A DNA stretch of 7,557 nucleotides, from contig JALZUL010000269.1 in assembly GCA_023301665.1 (NCBI GenBank), positions 1 through 7,557 of the forward strand. The letters are read 5' to 3'. Below, one piece after another: positions 1 to 5,311 of this stretch. The position numbers and the translations under genes were made by a program. Each line of letters starts with the position of its first letter. Within the stretch, counting starts at the first letter, position 1. The notes beneath the pieces are model-generated. The model was given only the letters and a program-made list of their open reading frames with translations, did no database searches and was not told the origin of the DNA. Source of the DNA: Ascidiaceihabitans sp. (lineage in GTDB: Bacteria; Pseudomonadota; Alphaproteobacteria; Rhodobacterales; Rhodobacteraceae).

Positions 1-3
1 CTC

Positions 4-37
4 AAATGTACAAATCAGCCCCCTCAATTGTACATTT
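4..37. promoter_or_regulatory. Inverted repeat IR1 with two TGTACA cores (candidate operator)
   Basis: A perfect 10-bp inverted repeat has arms AAATGTACAA (4-13) and TTGTACATTT (28-37) separated by 14 bp. The TGTACA cores start at 7 and 29, exactly 22 bp apart, about two helical turns. This is the geometry expected of two dimers, or a dimer with two half-sites, on one DNA face. The right-hand core could also serve as the -35 box of a promoter running toward rlmJ. The regulator is unknown and I do not assign one. It may equally control a gene left of the window. Confidence 0.5.
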
Positions 38-58
38 TTGGTCTGGCAGGATTATAAG
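29..58 (+). promoter_or_regulatory. Candidate sigma70-type promoter toward rlmJ
   Basis: TGTACA (29-34, four of six matches to TTGACA) is followed after 18 bp by TATAAG (53-58, five of six matches to TATAAT). The predicted start near 65 would give a leader of about 118 nt before rlmJ. A second choice is TTGGTC (38-43) with TAAAAT (62-67), 18 bp apart. The minus strand also reads a perfect TATAAT at 56-51, without a good -35 box, so a leftward promoter is possible. These are pattern matches only. Confidence 0.35.
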
Positions 59-79
59 TGCTAAAATGAAGCGCGCCTG

Positions 80-111
80 TTTGTACATATGCACAGGTCG
101 ATATGTACAAA
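80..111. promoter_or_regulatory. Inverted repeat IR2 with two TGTACA cores (candidate operator)
   Basis: A perfect 11-bp inverted repeat has arms TTTGTACATAT (80-90) and ATATGTACAAA (101-111) separated by 10 bp. The TGTACA cores start at 82 and 104, again exactly 22 bp apart. The centre of this repeat lies 75 bp (about seven helical turns) from the centre of IR1, so two bound complexes could face the same side of the DNA. The flanks (ATGTACAAAY) agree with those of IR1, but the half-sites are ordered outward here and inward in IR1. Confidence 0.5.
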
Positions 112-182
112 TAATCTGGAAAACGTCACCGCACGGTGCCTTTACCATTGCGCCTTTGCCCAACATATCGCCATAACCGCTC

Positions 183-956
183 ATGCTCAGTTACCAACAT
201 ATCTATCACGCGGGAAACCTCGCCGACGTCCATAAACACGCACTCCTTGCCGCGATGTTGGGCTACCTGACGGTCAAAGACAAACCGCTCACCTACTTTG
301 AGACCCACGCCGGTCGCGCAATGTATGATCTTGGCGCTGATGAGGCGCTTAAGACCGGTGAGGCCGCCAAAGGCATCGCCCGTCTGCGCGATCAATTCGC
401 AGGCCACCCTTACGGTGATGTTCTGTCCCAAACCATTGAAACTCATGGCGAAAACCACTATCCGGGTTCGCCAATGATCGCCGCAAACCTGCTGCGCGAG
501 GCGGATAAAATACACCTGTGTGAACTGCACCCTGGCGAGCATGCCGCCCTCGATTACGCCATGTCGCCCTACCCCGTAACCTGCCATCAACGCGATGGTT
601 TTGCGACCGCTCACAGCCTTTTGCCGCCCACGCCAAGGCGCGGAATGATGCTGATTGACCCAAGTTACGAGATCAAAACCGATTACGACACCATTCCAAC
701 CCATATTCGCAAATATGCCCGCTCTTGGAACGTCGGTATCATCGCGCTTTGGTATCCGATTTTGGTCAGCGGCGCGCATCATAACATGTTGCGATCAATA
801 GAAAATAATCACCCTGATGGCCTGCGTCACGAGGTGCGTTTCGCCCCCGCCCGTCCCGGTCACGGCATGATCGGATCAGGCATGTTCGTGATCAACGCCC
901 CTTATGGTACACAAGACGAAACAAACCGTCTCAGCGACCTGTTCGCTTCTCTCTAA
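183..956 (+). CDS. rlmJ: 23S rRNA (adenine-2030-N6)-methyltransferase RlmJ
   Basis: This 257-aa cytoplasmic SAM-dependent enzyme methylates N6 of A2030 in 23S rRNA (family formerly DUF519; E. coli RlmJ is about 280 aa). The protein begins MLSYQHIYHAGNLADVHKH, the family's characteristic N-terminus, which fixes the start at 183. The ETHAG segment (40-44) is the SAM-binding motif region, YPGSP is at 93-97, and the catalytic motif IV reads DPSYE (159-163), a variant of the usual DPPYE. The C-terminal GSGMFVINAPYG (231-242) is also typical. The start has no recognisable Shine-Dalgarno sequence: the preceding bases are pyrimidine-rich. The gene is followed 15 bp later by the DUF1330 gene, suggesting cotranscription. 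The identification is firm; the methylated base is inferred from the family. Confidence 0.95.
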   Translation: MLSYQHIYHAGNLADVHKHALLAAMLGYLTVKDKPLTYFETHAGRAMYDLGADEALKTGEAAKGIARLRDQFAGHPYGDVLSQTIETHGENHYPGSPMIAANLLREADKIHLCELHPGEHAALDYAMSPYPVTCHQRDGFATAHSLLPPTPRRGMMLIDPSYEIKTDYDTIPTHIRKYARSWNVGIIALWYPILVSGAHHNMLRSIENNHPDGLRHEVRFAPARPGHGMIGSGMFVINAPYGTQDETNRLSDLFASL

Positions 957-971
957 TTGCAAGGAAACGCC

Positions 972-1268
972 ATGACTGCCAAAGGATACTGGATCGCCCA
1001 CGCCACCGTGCATGACCCTGAAATCTATGAGACTTATCGCAAGGCCAACGGCCCATCTCTGGCCGAATATGGCGGCAAATTTCTTGTGCGTGGCGGCGAT
1101 CAAGAATTGCTCGAGGGCGACTGGAGCCCCCGTACCGTGGTTATCGAGTTCCCAAGTTACGCGGATGCACTCGCCTGTTATAAAAGCGAAGGATATCAAG
1201 CAGCTAAAGCACTGCGCGACCCTGTGTCAGAAGCAAATGTCGTCATCGTTGAAGGGTATTTGGGCTAA
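972..1268 (+). CDS. DUF1330 family protein
   Basis: This 98-aa protein matches the small DUF1330 family (usually about 95 aa), which adopts a dimeric alpha/beta ferredoxin-like barrel and has no settled function. Visible family features are the KGYWIAH start (4-10), DPEIYETYR (15-23), GGKFLVRGG (34-42), EGDW (48-51), the core strand VVIEFPS (56-62) and YQAA (75-78). The ATG at 972 is chosen because AAGGAA (961-966) lies at proper spacing before it. A TTG five codons upstream (957) is open but would overlap this ribosome site. It follows rlmJ by 15 bp and is probably in the same transcript. There is no signal peptide or membrane segment, so it is probably cytoplasmic. Confidence 0.9.
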   Translation: MTAKGYWIAHATVHDPEIYETYRKANGPSLAEYGGKFLVRGGDQELLEGDWSPRTVVIEFPSYADALACYKSEGYQAAKALRDPVSEANVVIVEGYLG

Positions 1269-1304
1269 CGCCATTTCCTCACATCGTTGTTAAACCTCAC
1301 CCCA

Positions 1305-1333
1305 TTGGACAACGCACAAAGCGTTACTATATC
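1305..1333 (+). promoter_or_regulatory. Candidate promoter of the TerB-family gene, with internal inverted repeat
   Basis: TTGGAC (1305-1310) and TATATC (1328-1333) are separated by 17 bp. The predicted transcription start (1339-1341) falls on the ATG at 1340, so the mRNA would be leaderless or nearly so. The spacer is almost filled by the inverted repeat AACGC-ACAAA-GCGTT (1311-1325), which could be an operator. Confidence 0.4.
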
Positions 1334-1339
1334 AAGATT

Positions 1340-1774
1340 ATGTTTGCAGATTTCCTAAAGCGTTTAACCGCTCCCGCCCCCACCCAATTGCCTGACGCTG
1401 ACGCGCGGCTTGCCCTCACTGCACTGCTGGTGCGCGTTGCGCGGACCGACGGGCAATATGACGCTGATGAAATGGCGCATATCGATGCGATCACCGCAAC
1501 ACGTTATGGGCTCGACGAAACTGGCGCTTTGAGCCTACGCAAAGACGCCGAACAGCTCGAGGCCGAAGCCCCCGATACAGTTCGCTTCACCCGCGCAATC
1601 AAAGATGCCGTCGCCTATGAAGACCGTGTCGCAGTTATCGAGGCGCTTTGGAAAGTCGCTTTGGCTGACGGTGAGCGTAGCAAGGAAGAGGATGCCGTTT
1701 TGCGCCTTGTGTCCAACCTGCTGGGCATAACAGACCGTGACAGTGCCCTTGCACGTCAACGGGTTACGGGCTGA
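1340..1774 (+). CDS. TerB-family (tellurite-resistance TerB-like) protein
   Basis: This is a 144-aa, mostly helical, acidic soluble protein. Two related segments mark the TerB-like fold: ALLVRVARTDGQYDADE (28-44) and ALWKVALADGERSKEED (102-118), each a hydrophobic helix followed by an acidic DG loop and a Glu-rich helix. In characterised TerB the acidic residues are thought to bind metal. A hydrophobic C-terminal helix ends LRLVSNLLGI (121-130). Such proteins are common as single genes in alphaproteobacteria, and no other ter genes are near, so tellurite resistance should not be assumed. The ATG at 1340 has no clear ribosome site, fitting a leaderless transcript. The stop codon lies inside the first copy of a 14-bp tandem duplication. 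Confidence 0.8.
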   Translation: MFADFLKRLTAPAPTQLPDADARLALTALLVRVARTDGQYDADEMAHIDAITATRYGLDETGALSLRKDAEQLEAEAPDTVRFTRAIKDAVAYEDRVAVIEALWKVALADGERSKEEDAVLRLVSNLLGITDRDSALARQRVTG

Positions 1775-1791
1775 AACTTACGGGCTGAAAC
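1764..1791. repeat. Exact 14-bp tandem duplication across a stop codon
   Basis: The unit TTACGGGCTGAAAC occurs at 1764-1777 and is repeated exactly and without a gap at 1778-1791. The TGA stop of the TerB-family gene (1772-1774) is in the first copy, so the duplication adds only non-coding sequence. It looks like a recent slippage event. Confidence 0.9.
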
Positions 1792-1809
1792 GAAATTCGA
1801 TCACATTGT

Positions 1810-1832
1810 GCTTCGCCTTCTTGCGGCGAGGC
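1810..1832. terminator. Hairpin after the TerB-family gene, possible weak terminator
   Basis: GCTTCGCC (1810-1817) pairs with GGCGAGGC (1825-1832) around a 7-nt loop, giving an 8-bp stem with one T-G wobble. A run of seven T residues (1846-1852) follows, but 13 nt after the stem, so this is not a textbook intrinsic terminator. Its place between two separate transcription units favours a terminator role. Confidence 0.3.
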
Positions 1833-1913
1833 CAAGTTGCGCCCATTTTTTTGGCAATACATGCGTAATTTTTAGGCTCCCCCCTCGGTATAGGATGTTT
1901 TCCAAGTTGCAAA

Positions 1914-1933
1914 AGGAAGGGAATCCCCTTCCT
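1914..1933 (+). promoter_or_regulatory. Leader hairpin upstream of the ABC importer operon
   Basis: AGGAAGGG (1914-1921) pairs perfectly with CCCTTCCT (1926-1933) around an AATC tetraloop. The stem ends 34 nt before the ATG of the ATPase gene, so it would lie in the 5' untranslated leader. The left arm is Shine-Dalgarno-like, but it is too far from the start to serve it. No T-run follows, which argues against a terminator. The role is unknown: mRNA stabilisation or a regulatory structure are possibilities. I could not identify a convincing promoter upstream. Confidence 0.5.
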
Positions 1934-1967
1934 AATACCGGTCTGACTCGCACAATCGAAGTAGACC

Positions 1968-2756
1968 ATGTCCCAGACGCAAGACGCGCACCCCGTTATT
2001 CAAATCAAAAACCTGCACAAAGCCTATGGCGACTTGGGGGTCCTCAAGGGTGTCGACATCTCTGCCAAACGCGGCGATGTCGTAACACTTATCGGATCAT
2101 CAGGATCAGGGAAATCGACGTTACTGCGTTGTTGCAACCTCCTCGAAGACAGCCAGCAAGGCGAGATCTTATTCAAAGGCGAACCCGTCACGTGGCGTGG
2201 CACAGGGCGCAATCGTCGCCCAGCTGATCAAGGCCAAGTCCTGCGCATTCGCACGAACCTCTCGATGGTTTTTCAACAGTTCAACCTTTGGGCTCACATG
2301 AGCATTCTACAGAATGTGATGGAGGCCCCGCTGACAGTCATGAAGCGTGACCGCGATGAGGTCGAAGCCTCCGCCCGACAATACCTTGAAAAAGTAGGTA
2401 TCGGCGACAAATGCGATGTTTATCCCGCCCAGCTTTCTGGTGGCCAACAACAACGCGCGGCCATTGCGCGTGGTTTGTGCATGGAACCCGAAGCGCTGTT
2501 GTTTGATGAACCGACATCGGCATTAGATCCAGAGCTAGAACAAGAAGTTGTAAAAGTCATCAAAGACTTAGCAGCAGAAGGCCGAACAATGATCATCGTG
2601 ACACACGATATGAAACTGGCCGCAGACGTATCCGATCACACTGTGTTTTTGCACAAAGGATTGATCGAAGAACAAGGGCCGCCCTCTGACGTGTTTGGCG
2701 CGCCGAAATCCGAACGCCTGCGTGGGTTTCTTTCTGCAACCCATCCAATGACGTAA
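1968..2756 (+). CDS. Polar amino acid ABC importer, ATP-binding subunit (HisP/GlnQ/OccP-like)
   Basis: This 262-aa cytoplasmic ATPase energises the importer encoded downstream. All nucleotide-binding motifs are intact: Walker A GSSGSGKST (43-51), Q-loop FQQFNLW (102-108), signature LSGGQQQR (156-163), Walker B LLFDEP (177-182), D-loop SALD (184-187) and the switch histidine in THD (H213). Length and the VFQQFNLW/SALDPEL wording place it in the polar-amino-acid (PAAT) family, near HisP and OccP. An insert around 75-95 (TWRGTGRNRRPADQGQ) matches the linker seen in the HisP/OccP branch. It is the first gene of the four-gene importer cluster and is preceded by a hairpin-bearing leader. The binding-protein gene follows after 32 bp. 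The substrate is not determinable from this subunit. Confidence 0.95.
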   Translation: MSQTQDAHPVIQIKNLHKAYGDLGVLKGVDISAKRGDVVTLIGSSGSGKSTLLRCCNLLEDSQQGEILFKGEPVTWRGTGRNRRPADQGQVLRIRTNLSMVFQQFNLWAHMSILQNVMEAPLTVMKRDRDEVEASARQYLEKVGIGDKCDVYPAQLSGGQQQRAAIARGLCMEPEALLFDEPTSALDPELEQEVVKVIKDLAAEGRTMIIVTHDMKLAADVSDHTVFLHKGLIEEQGPPSDVFGAPKSERLRGFLSATHPMT

Positions 2757-2788
2757 ATAAAAACAAAACTTCAACGGGAGACTACCTT

Positions 2789-3520
2789 ATGAAAAATCTT
2801 ATCCTCACAACCGCAGCGCTGGCTGTTACTGCTGGCATGGCGTTTGCCGACGGCCATTCTGTTGTGCGCATGGGCACCGAGGGCGCGTACCCTCCGTATA
2901 ACTTCATCAATGACGCTGGCGAAGTTGACGGCTTTGAACGTGAGCTTGGCGACGAGCTGTGCCTGCGCGCAGAGCTGACTTGTGAATGGGTGAAAAACGA
3001 CTGGGACAGCATTATCCCGAACCTTGTGTCTGCCAACTACGATACAATTATCGCAGGCATGTCCATCACAGCTGAGCGCGACGAAGTTATTGATTTCACA
3101 CAAGACTACTACCCGCCAACCGCTTCTGCATATGTTGCGGCCTCGGACAGCGTTGACGTAAGCAGCGCAATCGTAGCGGCACAGACAGCGACAATCCAAG
3201 CCGGATACATCGCGGAATCAGGTGCCACACTTGTTGAATTTGCGACACCAGAAGAAACAGTTGCCGCAGTCCGCAATGGCGAGGCTGATGCCGTTTTTGC
3301 TGATCGCGACTACCTTGTACCGTTGGTCGAAGAATCCGCTGGCGCGTTGGTTTTCCTTGGCGAAGGCGTCCCATTGGGTGGCGGCGTTGGCATGGGCCTA
3401 CGTGAATCCGACGCAGAGCTGCTGGCAAAATTTGACGCCGGCATCACTGAGATGAAAGCAGACGGTTCATTGAACACTTTGTTGAAAAAGTGGTTCGGCG
3501 ACGACACTGCAACCTACTAA
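2789..3520 (+). CDS. Periplasmic amino-acid-binding protein of the ABC importer (HisJ/LAO-like, SBP family 3)
   Basis: The 243-aa precursor has a signal peptide MKNLILTTAALAVTAGMAFA with predicted cleavage after residue 20. The mature protein captures the ligand in the periplasm and delivers it to the two permeases. Family 3 features include EGAYPPYNFI (31-40), DGFERELGDEL (47-57), NDWDSIIPNLVSANYD (70-85) and AGMSITAERDEVIDFTQDYY (89-108). R97 corresponds to the arginine that holds the ligand alpha-carboxylate. D172, within VFADRDYL, is the likely alpha-amino contact. Cys58 and Cys65 become residues 38 and 45 of the mature protein, the same positions as the disulfide of HisJ and LAO-binding protein. 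GGGAG (2776-2780) provides the ribosome site. The ligand is probably a polar or basic amino acid or a related amine. Confidence 0.93.
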   Translation: MKNLILTTAALAVTAGMAFADGHSVVRMGTEGAYPPYNFINDAGEVDGFERELGDELCLRAELTCEWVKNDWDSIIPNLVSANYDTIIAGMSITAERDEVIDFTQDYYPPTASAYVAASDSVDVSSAIVAAQTATIQAGYIAESGATLVEFATPEETVAAVRNGEADAVFADRDYLVPLVEESAGALVFLGEGVPLGGGVGMGLRESDAELLAKFDAGITEMKADGSLNTLLKKWFGDDTATY

Positions 3521-3530
3521 AAGGTAAACA

Positions 3531-3554
3531 TTGGGCGGAGGTCTCTCCGCCCAA
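3531..3554 (+). promoter_or_regulatory. Intercistronic hairpin between the binding-protein and permease genes
   Basis: TTGGGCGGAG (3531-3540) pairs perfectly with CTCCGCCCAA (3545-3554) around a GTCT tetraloop: ten base pairs, seven of them G-C. There is no T-run, so full termination is unlikely. It begins 10 nt after the binding-protein stop and ends 8 nt before the permease ATG. Such elements usually protect the upstream mRNA and lower expression downstream, allowing excess binding protein over membrane subunits. The stem also contains GGAGG (3537-3541), the only strong Shine-Dalgarno match before the permease gene. Confidence 0.75.
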
Positions 3555-3562
3555 AACCACTT

Positions 3563-4444
3563 ATGTTTTCATATTGCACTGATCCCTCGATACTGAGCAC
3601 GATGTCTTGGCTCACCTGTTACTTAACAACAGGTGTTCATTTCTCGTTCTACATGTCTTTCCTTAAAGTACTCGGCCTTTTGGCCGTGACTGCACCGACG
3701 GCATTGGCCTTTGGGTTCTTTGGCGCAATGGCAGCCCGCGCCCGATTTGCCCCTGTGGCGTGGCTGGGCAAAGGATACATCGCCGTTGTTCGAGGTGTCC
3801 CGGATATTGCGTTTTTCTTGTTTTTTGTCATCGCATTAGATCAAGCATTTGAATACTTACGACACAAAGTAAAATGTCCCGATTGGGATGAGCCCATCCG
3901 ACAAGGCAGCGACTTTTTGGTGTGCCGTGCAGCGAAGCTTCCCCTCGGGAATGCATCAGAGTGGGTTCACGAAACCTATGCATTCGGGCTTGCAATCATC
4001 ACCTTTGCCATCGTGTTTGGCGCATTTGCAGCCAACGTGATTTTTGGTGCGATGCGCGCCGTACCGCGTGCACAACTGGAAACCGCAGAAGCCTATGGCA
4101 TGACATATCGCCAAACATTTTGGCGTATTCTTGTGCCACAAATGTGGGTCTACGCACTCCCGGGCCTGAGCAATCTTTGGATGGTGCTGATCAAGGCAAC
4201 ACCGCTGCTTTTCCTGTTGGGGATCGAAGACATCGTTTATTGGGCCCGCGAATTGGGCGGAACCAAAACCCCGCGTTTCACTGATTATCCACATGGTGAC
4301 TGGCGCATGTGGTATTTTCTCGCGCTGTTGATTTTCTACCTTTTGATGACCAAATTCTCAGAGTCCGCTCTTGATCGTTTGATGAAGCGTCTCACACGCG
4401 GGCAAGCGACGACAGCGGGTGAAGCGCAGAGGAAGCTCTCATGA
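3563..4444 (+). CDS. Polar amino acid ABC importer, permease subunit 1 (HisQ-like)
   Basis: This 293-aa inner-membrane protein forms half of the transport channel. Hydrophobic segments lie at about 34-57, 74-95, 139-163, 195-222 and 248-263. The EAA loop that docks on the ATPase reads ETAEAYGMTYRQTFWRILVP (173-192). ALPGLSNLWMVLIKATPLLF (198-217) followed by LGIEDIV is close to the HisQ sequence ALPGIGNNWQVILKATALVS...LGLEDVV. It is longer than HisQ (228 aa) because of an N-terminal extension of about 30 residues and a larger polar loop (about 96-138) with two cysteines (C105, C121). The ATG at 3563 has no ribosome site other than GGAGG inside the hairpin 22 nt upstream. No other in-frame ATG, GTG or TTG lies nearer. 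The stop overlaps the next gene by ATGA. Confidence 0.92.
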   Translation: MFSYCTDPSILSTMSWLTCYLTTGVHFSFYMSFLKVLGLLAVTAPTALAFGFFGAMAARARFAPVAWLGKGYIAVVRGVPDIAFFLFFVIALDQAFEYLRHKVKCPDWDEPIRQGSDFLVCRAAKLPLGNASEWVHETYAFGLAIITFAIVFGAFAANVIFGAMRAVPRAQLETAEAYGMTYRQTFWRILVPQMWVYALPGLSNLWMVLIKATPLLFLLGIEDIVYWARELGGTKTPRFTDYPHGDWRMWYFLALLIFYLLMTKFSESALDRLMKRLTRGQATTAGEAQRKLS

Positions 4445-5247
4445 GCTGCATCGAGACCATCCAAAACTACGCTTTCCGGTCTTTGGGATTTGGCGAACGC
4501 TTACTCCCCCGCAGTGATTTCACGCTCTGTGAACAAGTGACCCTGATTGGGTCTGGAATGATATGGAATGTCTATTTTGGCATTTTCGCATTGGTGTCAG
4601 GTTTCCTTTTGGCGACAGCCTTAGCCGTCGGAAAAGCCTCAAATCGCAAGCTGTATCGAAAGCCTGCGGAATGGTTTATCTTCTTGTTTCGCGGCTCACC
4701 GTTGTTCATTCAGTTTTTCTTTGCGTATTTCATTTTCCTTTCCCTCAAGGGAAATTACGCATTCTTTGCGCCCTTCACCGCCGCCTGGCTTGGCGCGTTG
4801 ATTGTTTTATTCCTGAACACTGCCGCCTATACGGCAGAGATTTTCTACGGTGCCCTTCAATCAATTCCTAAAGGCGATATTGAAGCCGCTGATGCCTACG
4901 GCATGACCGGCTGGCCCCGCTTCAAGCGGGTCATTTGGCCCACAATGCTGCGCCTTGCATGGCCTGCTTACACCAACGAAGCCATCTTTTTGTTCCACGC
5001 GACCACTCTTGTGTTCTTCAGCGGATTTCCGGCATGGCAACAACGTGGTGACGCGCTTTATTATGCCAGCTACTTTGCGGATAAGACCTTTAACCCGTTT
5101 ATCCCATACCCGATTTTAGCCGGTTACTTTATCTTACTGACCCTTTGTGTGATCGGGCTGTTCAGCCTTGTTAATCGCCGTTTGAATGCCCACCTGCCGT
5201 CGAACAGAAGGCAAAAGTTGCGTATCCGCCCGAACTTGATCCGTTAG
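4441..5247 (+). CDS. Polar amino acid ABC importer, permease subunit 2 (HisM-like)
   Basis: This 268-aa inner-membrane protein should pair with permease 1. Hydrophobic segments lie at about 40-64, 77-101, 113-136, 174-195 and 223-244. The segment FLFRGSPLFIQFFF (81-94) is the conserved LFRGTPL-type motif of this family. The EAA loop reads IEAADAYGMTGWPRFKRVIW (147-166), followed by AWPAYTNEAIFLFHATTLV (173-191), the region homologous to HisM. The start at 4441 overlaps the previous stop (ATGA), and AGAGGAAG (4428-4435) is a good ribosome site, so the two permeases are translationally coupled and probably made in equal amounts. The C-terminus is basic and cytoplasmic (NRRLNAHLPSNRRQKLRIR). No separate terminator is visible after it. 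Confidence 0.92.
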   Translation: MSCIETIQNYAFRSLGFGERLLPRSDFTLCEQVTLIGSGMIWNVYFGIFALVSGFLLATALAVGKASNRKLYRKPAEWFIFLFRGSPLFIQFFFAYFIFLSLKGNYAFFAPFTAAWLGALIVLFLNTAAYTAEIFYGALQSIPKGDIEAADAYGMTGWPRFKRVIWPTMLRLAWPAYTNEAIFLFHATTLVFFSGFPAWQQRGDALYYASYFADKTFNPFIPYPILAGYFILLTLCVIGLFSLVNRRLNAHLPSNRRQKLRIRPNLIR

Positions 5248-5252
5248 TGCCA

Positions 5253-5283
5253 TTGACAAATGTGCCTCCGGCGGAAGTTTATT
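5253..5283 (+). promoter_or_regulatory. Candidate promoter for the glutamine-synthetase-like gene
   Basis: A perfect TTGACA (5253-5258) lies in the 64-bp gap after the importer. The best -10-like sequence is TTTATT (5278-5283) at 19 bp, or GTTTAT at 18 bp. Both are suboptimal in spacing or sequence. This would allow the ligase genes to be expressed separately from the importer while still permitting read-through. Confidence 0.35.
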
Positions 5284-5290
5284 GGGCAAG

Positions 5291-5311
5291 ATGAACAAGG
5301 GGCGTATTTAA
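5291..5311 (+). other. Six-codon open reading frame abutting the ligase start
   Basis: ATG-AAC-AAG-GGG-CGT-ATT-TAA encodes MNKGRI. Its stop ends at 5311, immediately before the ATG at 5312. It contains the ribosome site AAGGGG (5297-5302) of the downstream gene. It may be chance, but translation of it would occlude or reinitiate at the main start. Confidence 0.2.

Noticed and set aside
2..184. Minus-strand open frame (60 aa) over the TGTACA region
   Set aside because: It has no ribosome site, no recognisable family, and it would run through the inverted repeats and the promoter-like core. Chance is the better explanation.
126..782. Long minus-strand open frame (218 aa) opposite rlmJ
   Set aside because: It lies antisense to a clearly conserved rlmJ, its protein resembles no family I know, and its composition fits a mirrored frame of a coding gene.
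957..971. TTG upstream start for the DUF1330 protein
   Set aside because: It would put the AAGGAA ribosome site inside the coding region, and the family normally begins close to the KGYWIA segment that follows the ATG at 972.
1340..1774. Tellurite-resistance operon
   Set aside because: Only one TerB-like domain protein is present. No terC, terD, terZ or terA relatives are adjacent, so the resistance label is not supported.
1852..1865. Possible sigma54 (-24/-12) promoter before the importer
   Set aside because: GG (1853-1854) and GC (1863-1864) are separated by 8 bases instead of the strictly required 10.
1808..2227. Plus-strand open frame (139 aa) overlapping the ATPase gene
   Set aside because: It crosses the leader hairpin and then reads the ATPase gene in another frame. 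No family similarity is visible.
3531..3554. Rho-independent terminator after the binding-protein gene
   Set aside because: The stem is strong, but the following bases are A- and C-rich with no T-run, and the permease genes of the same importer follow directly.
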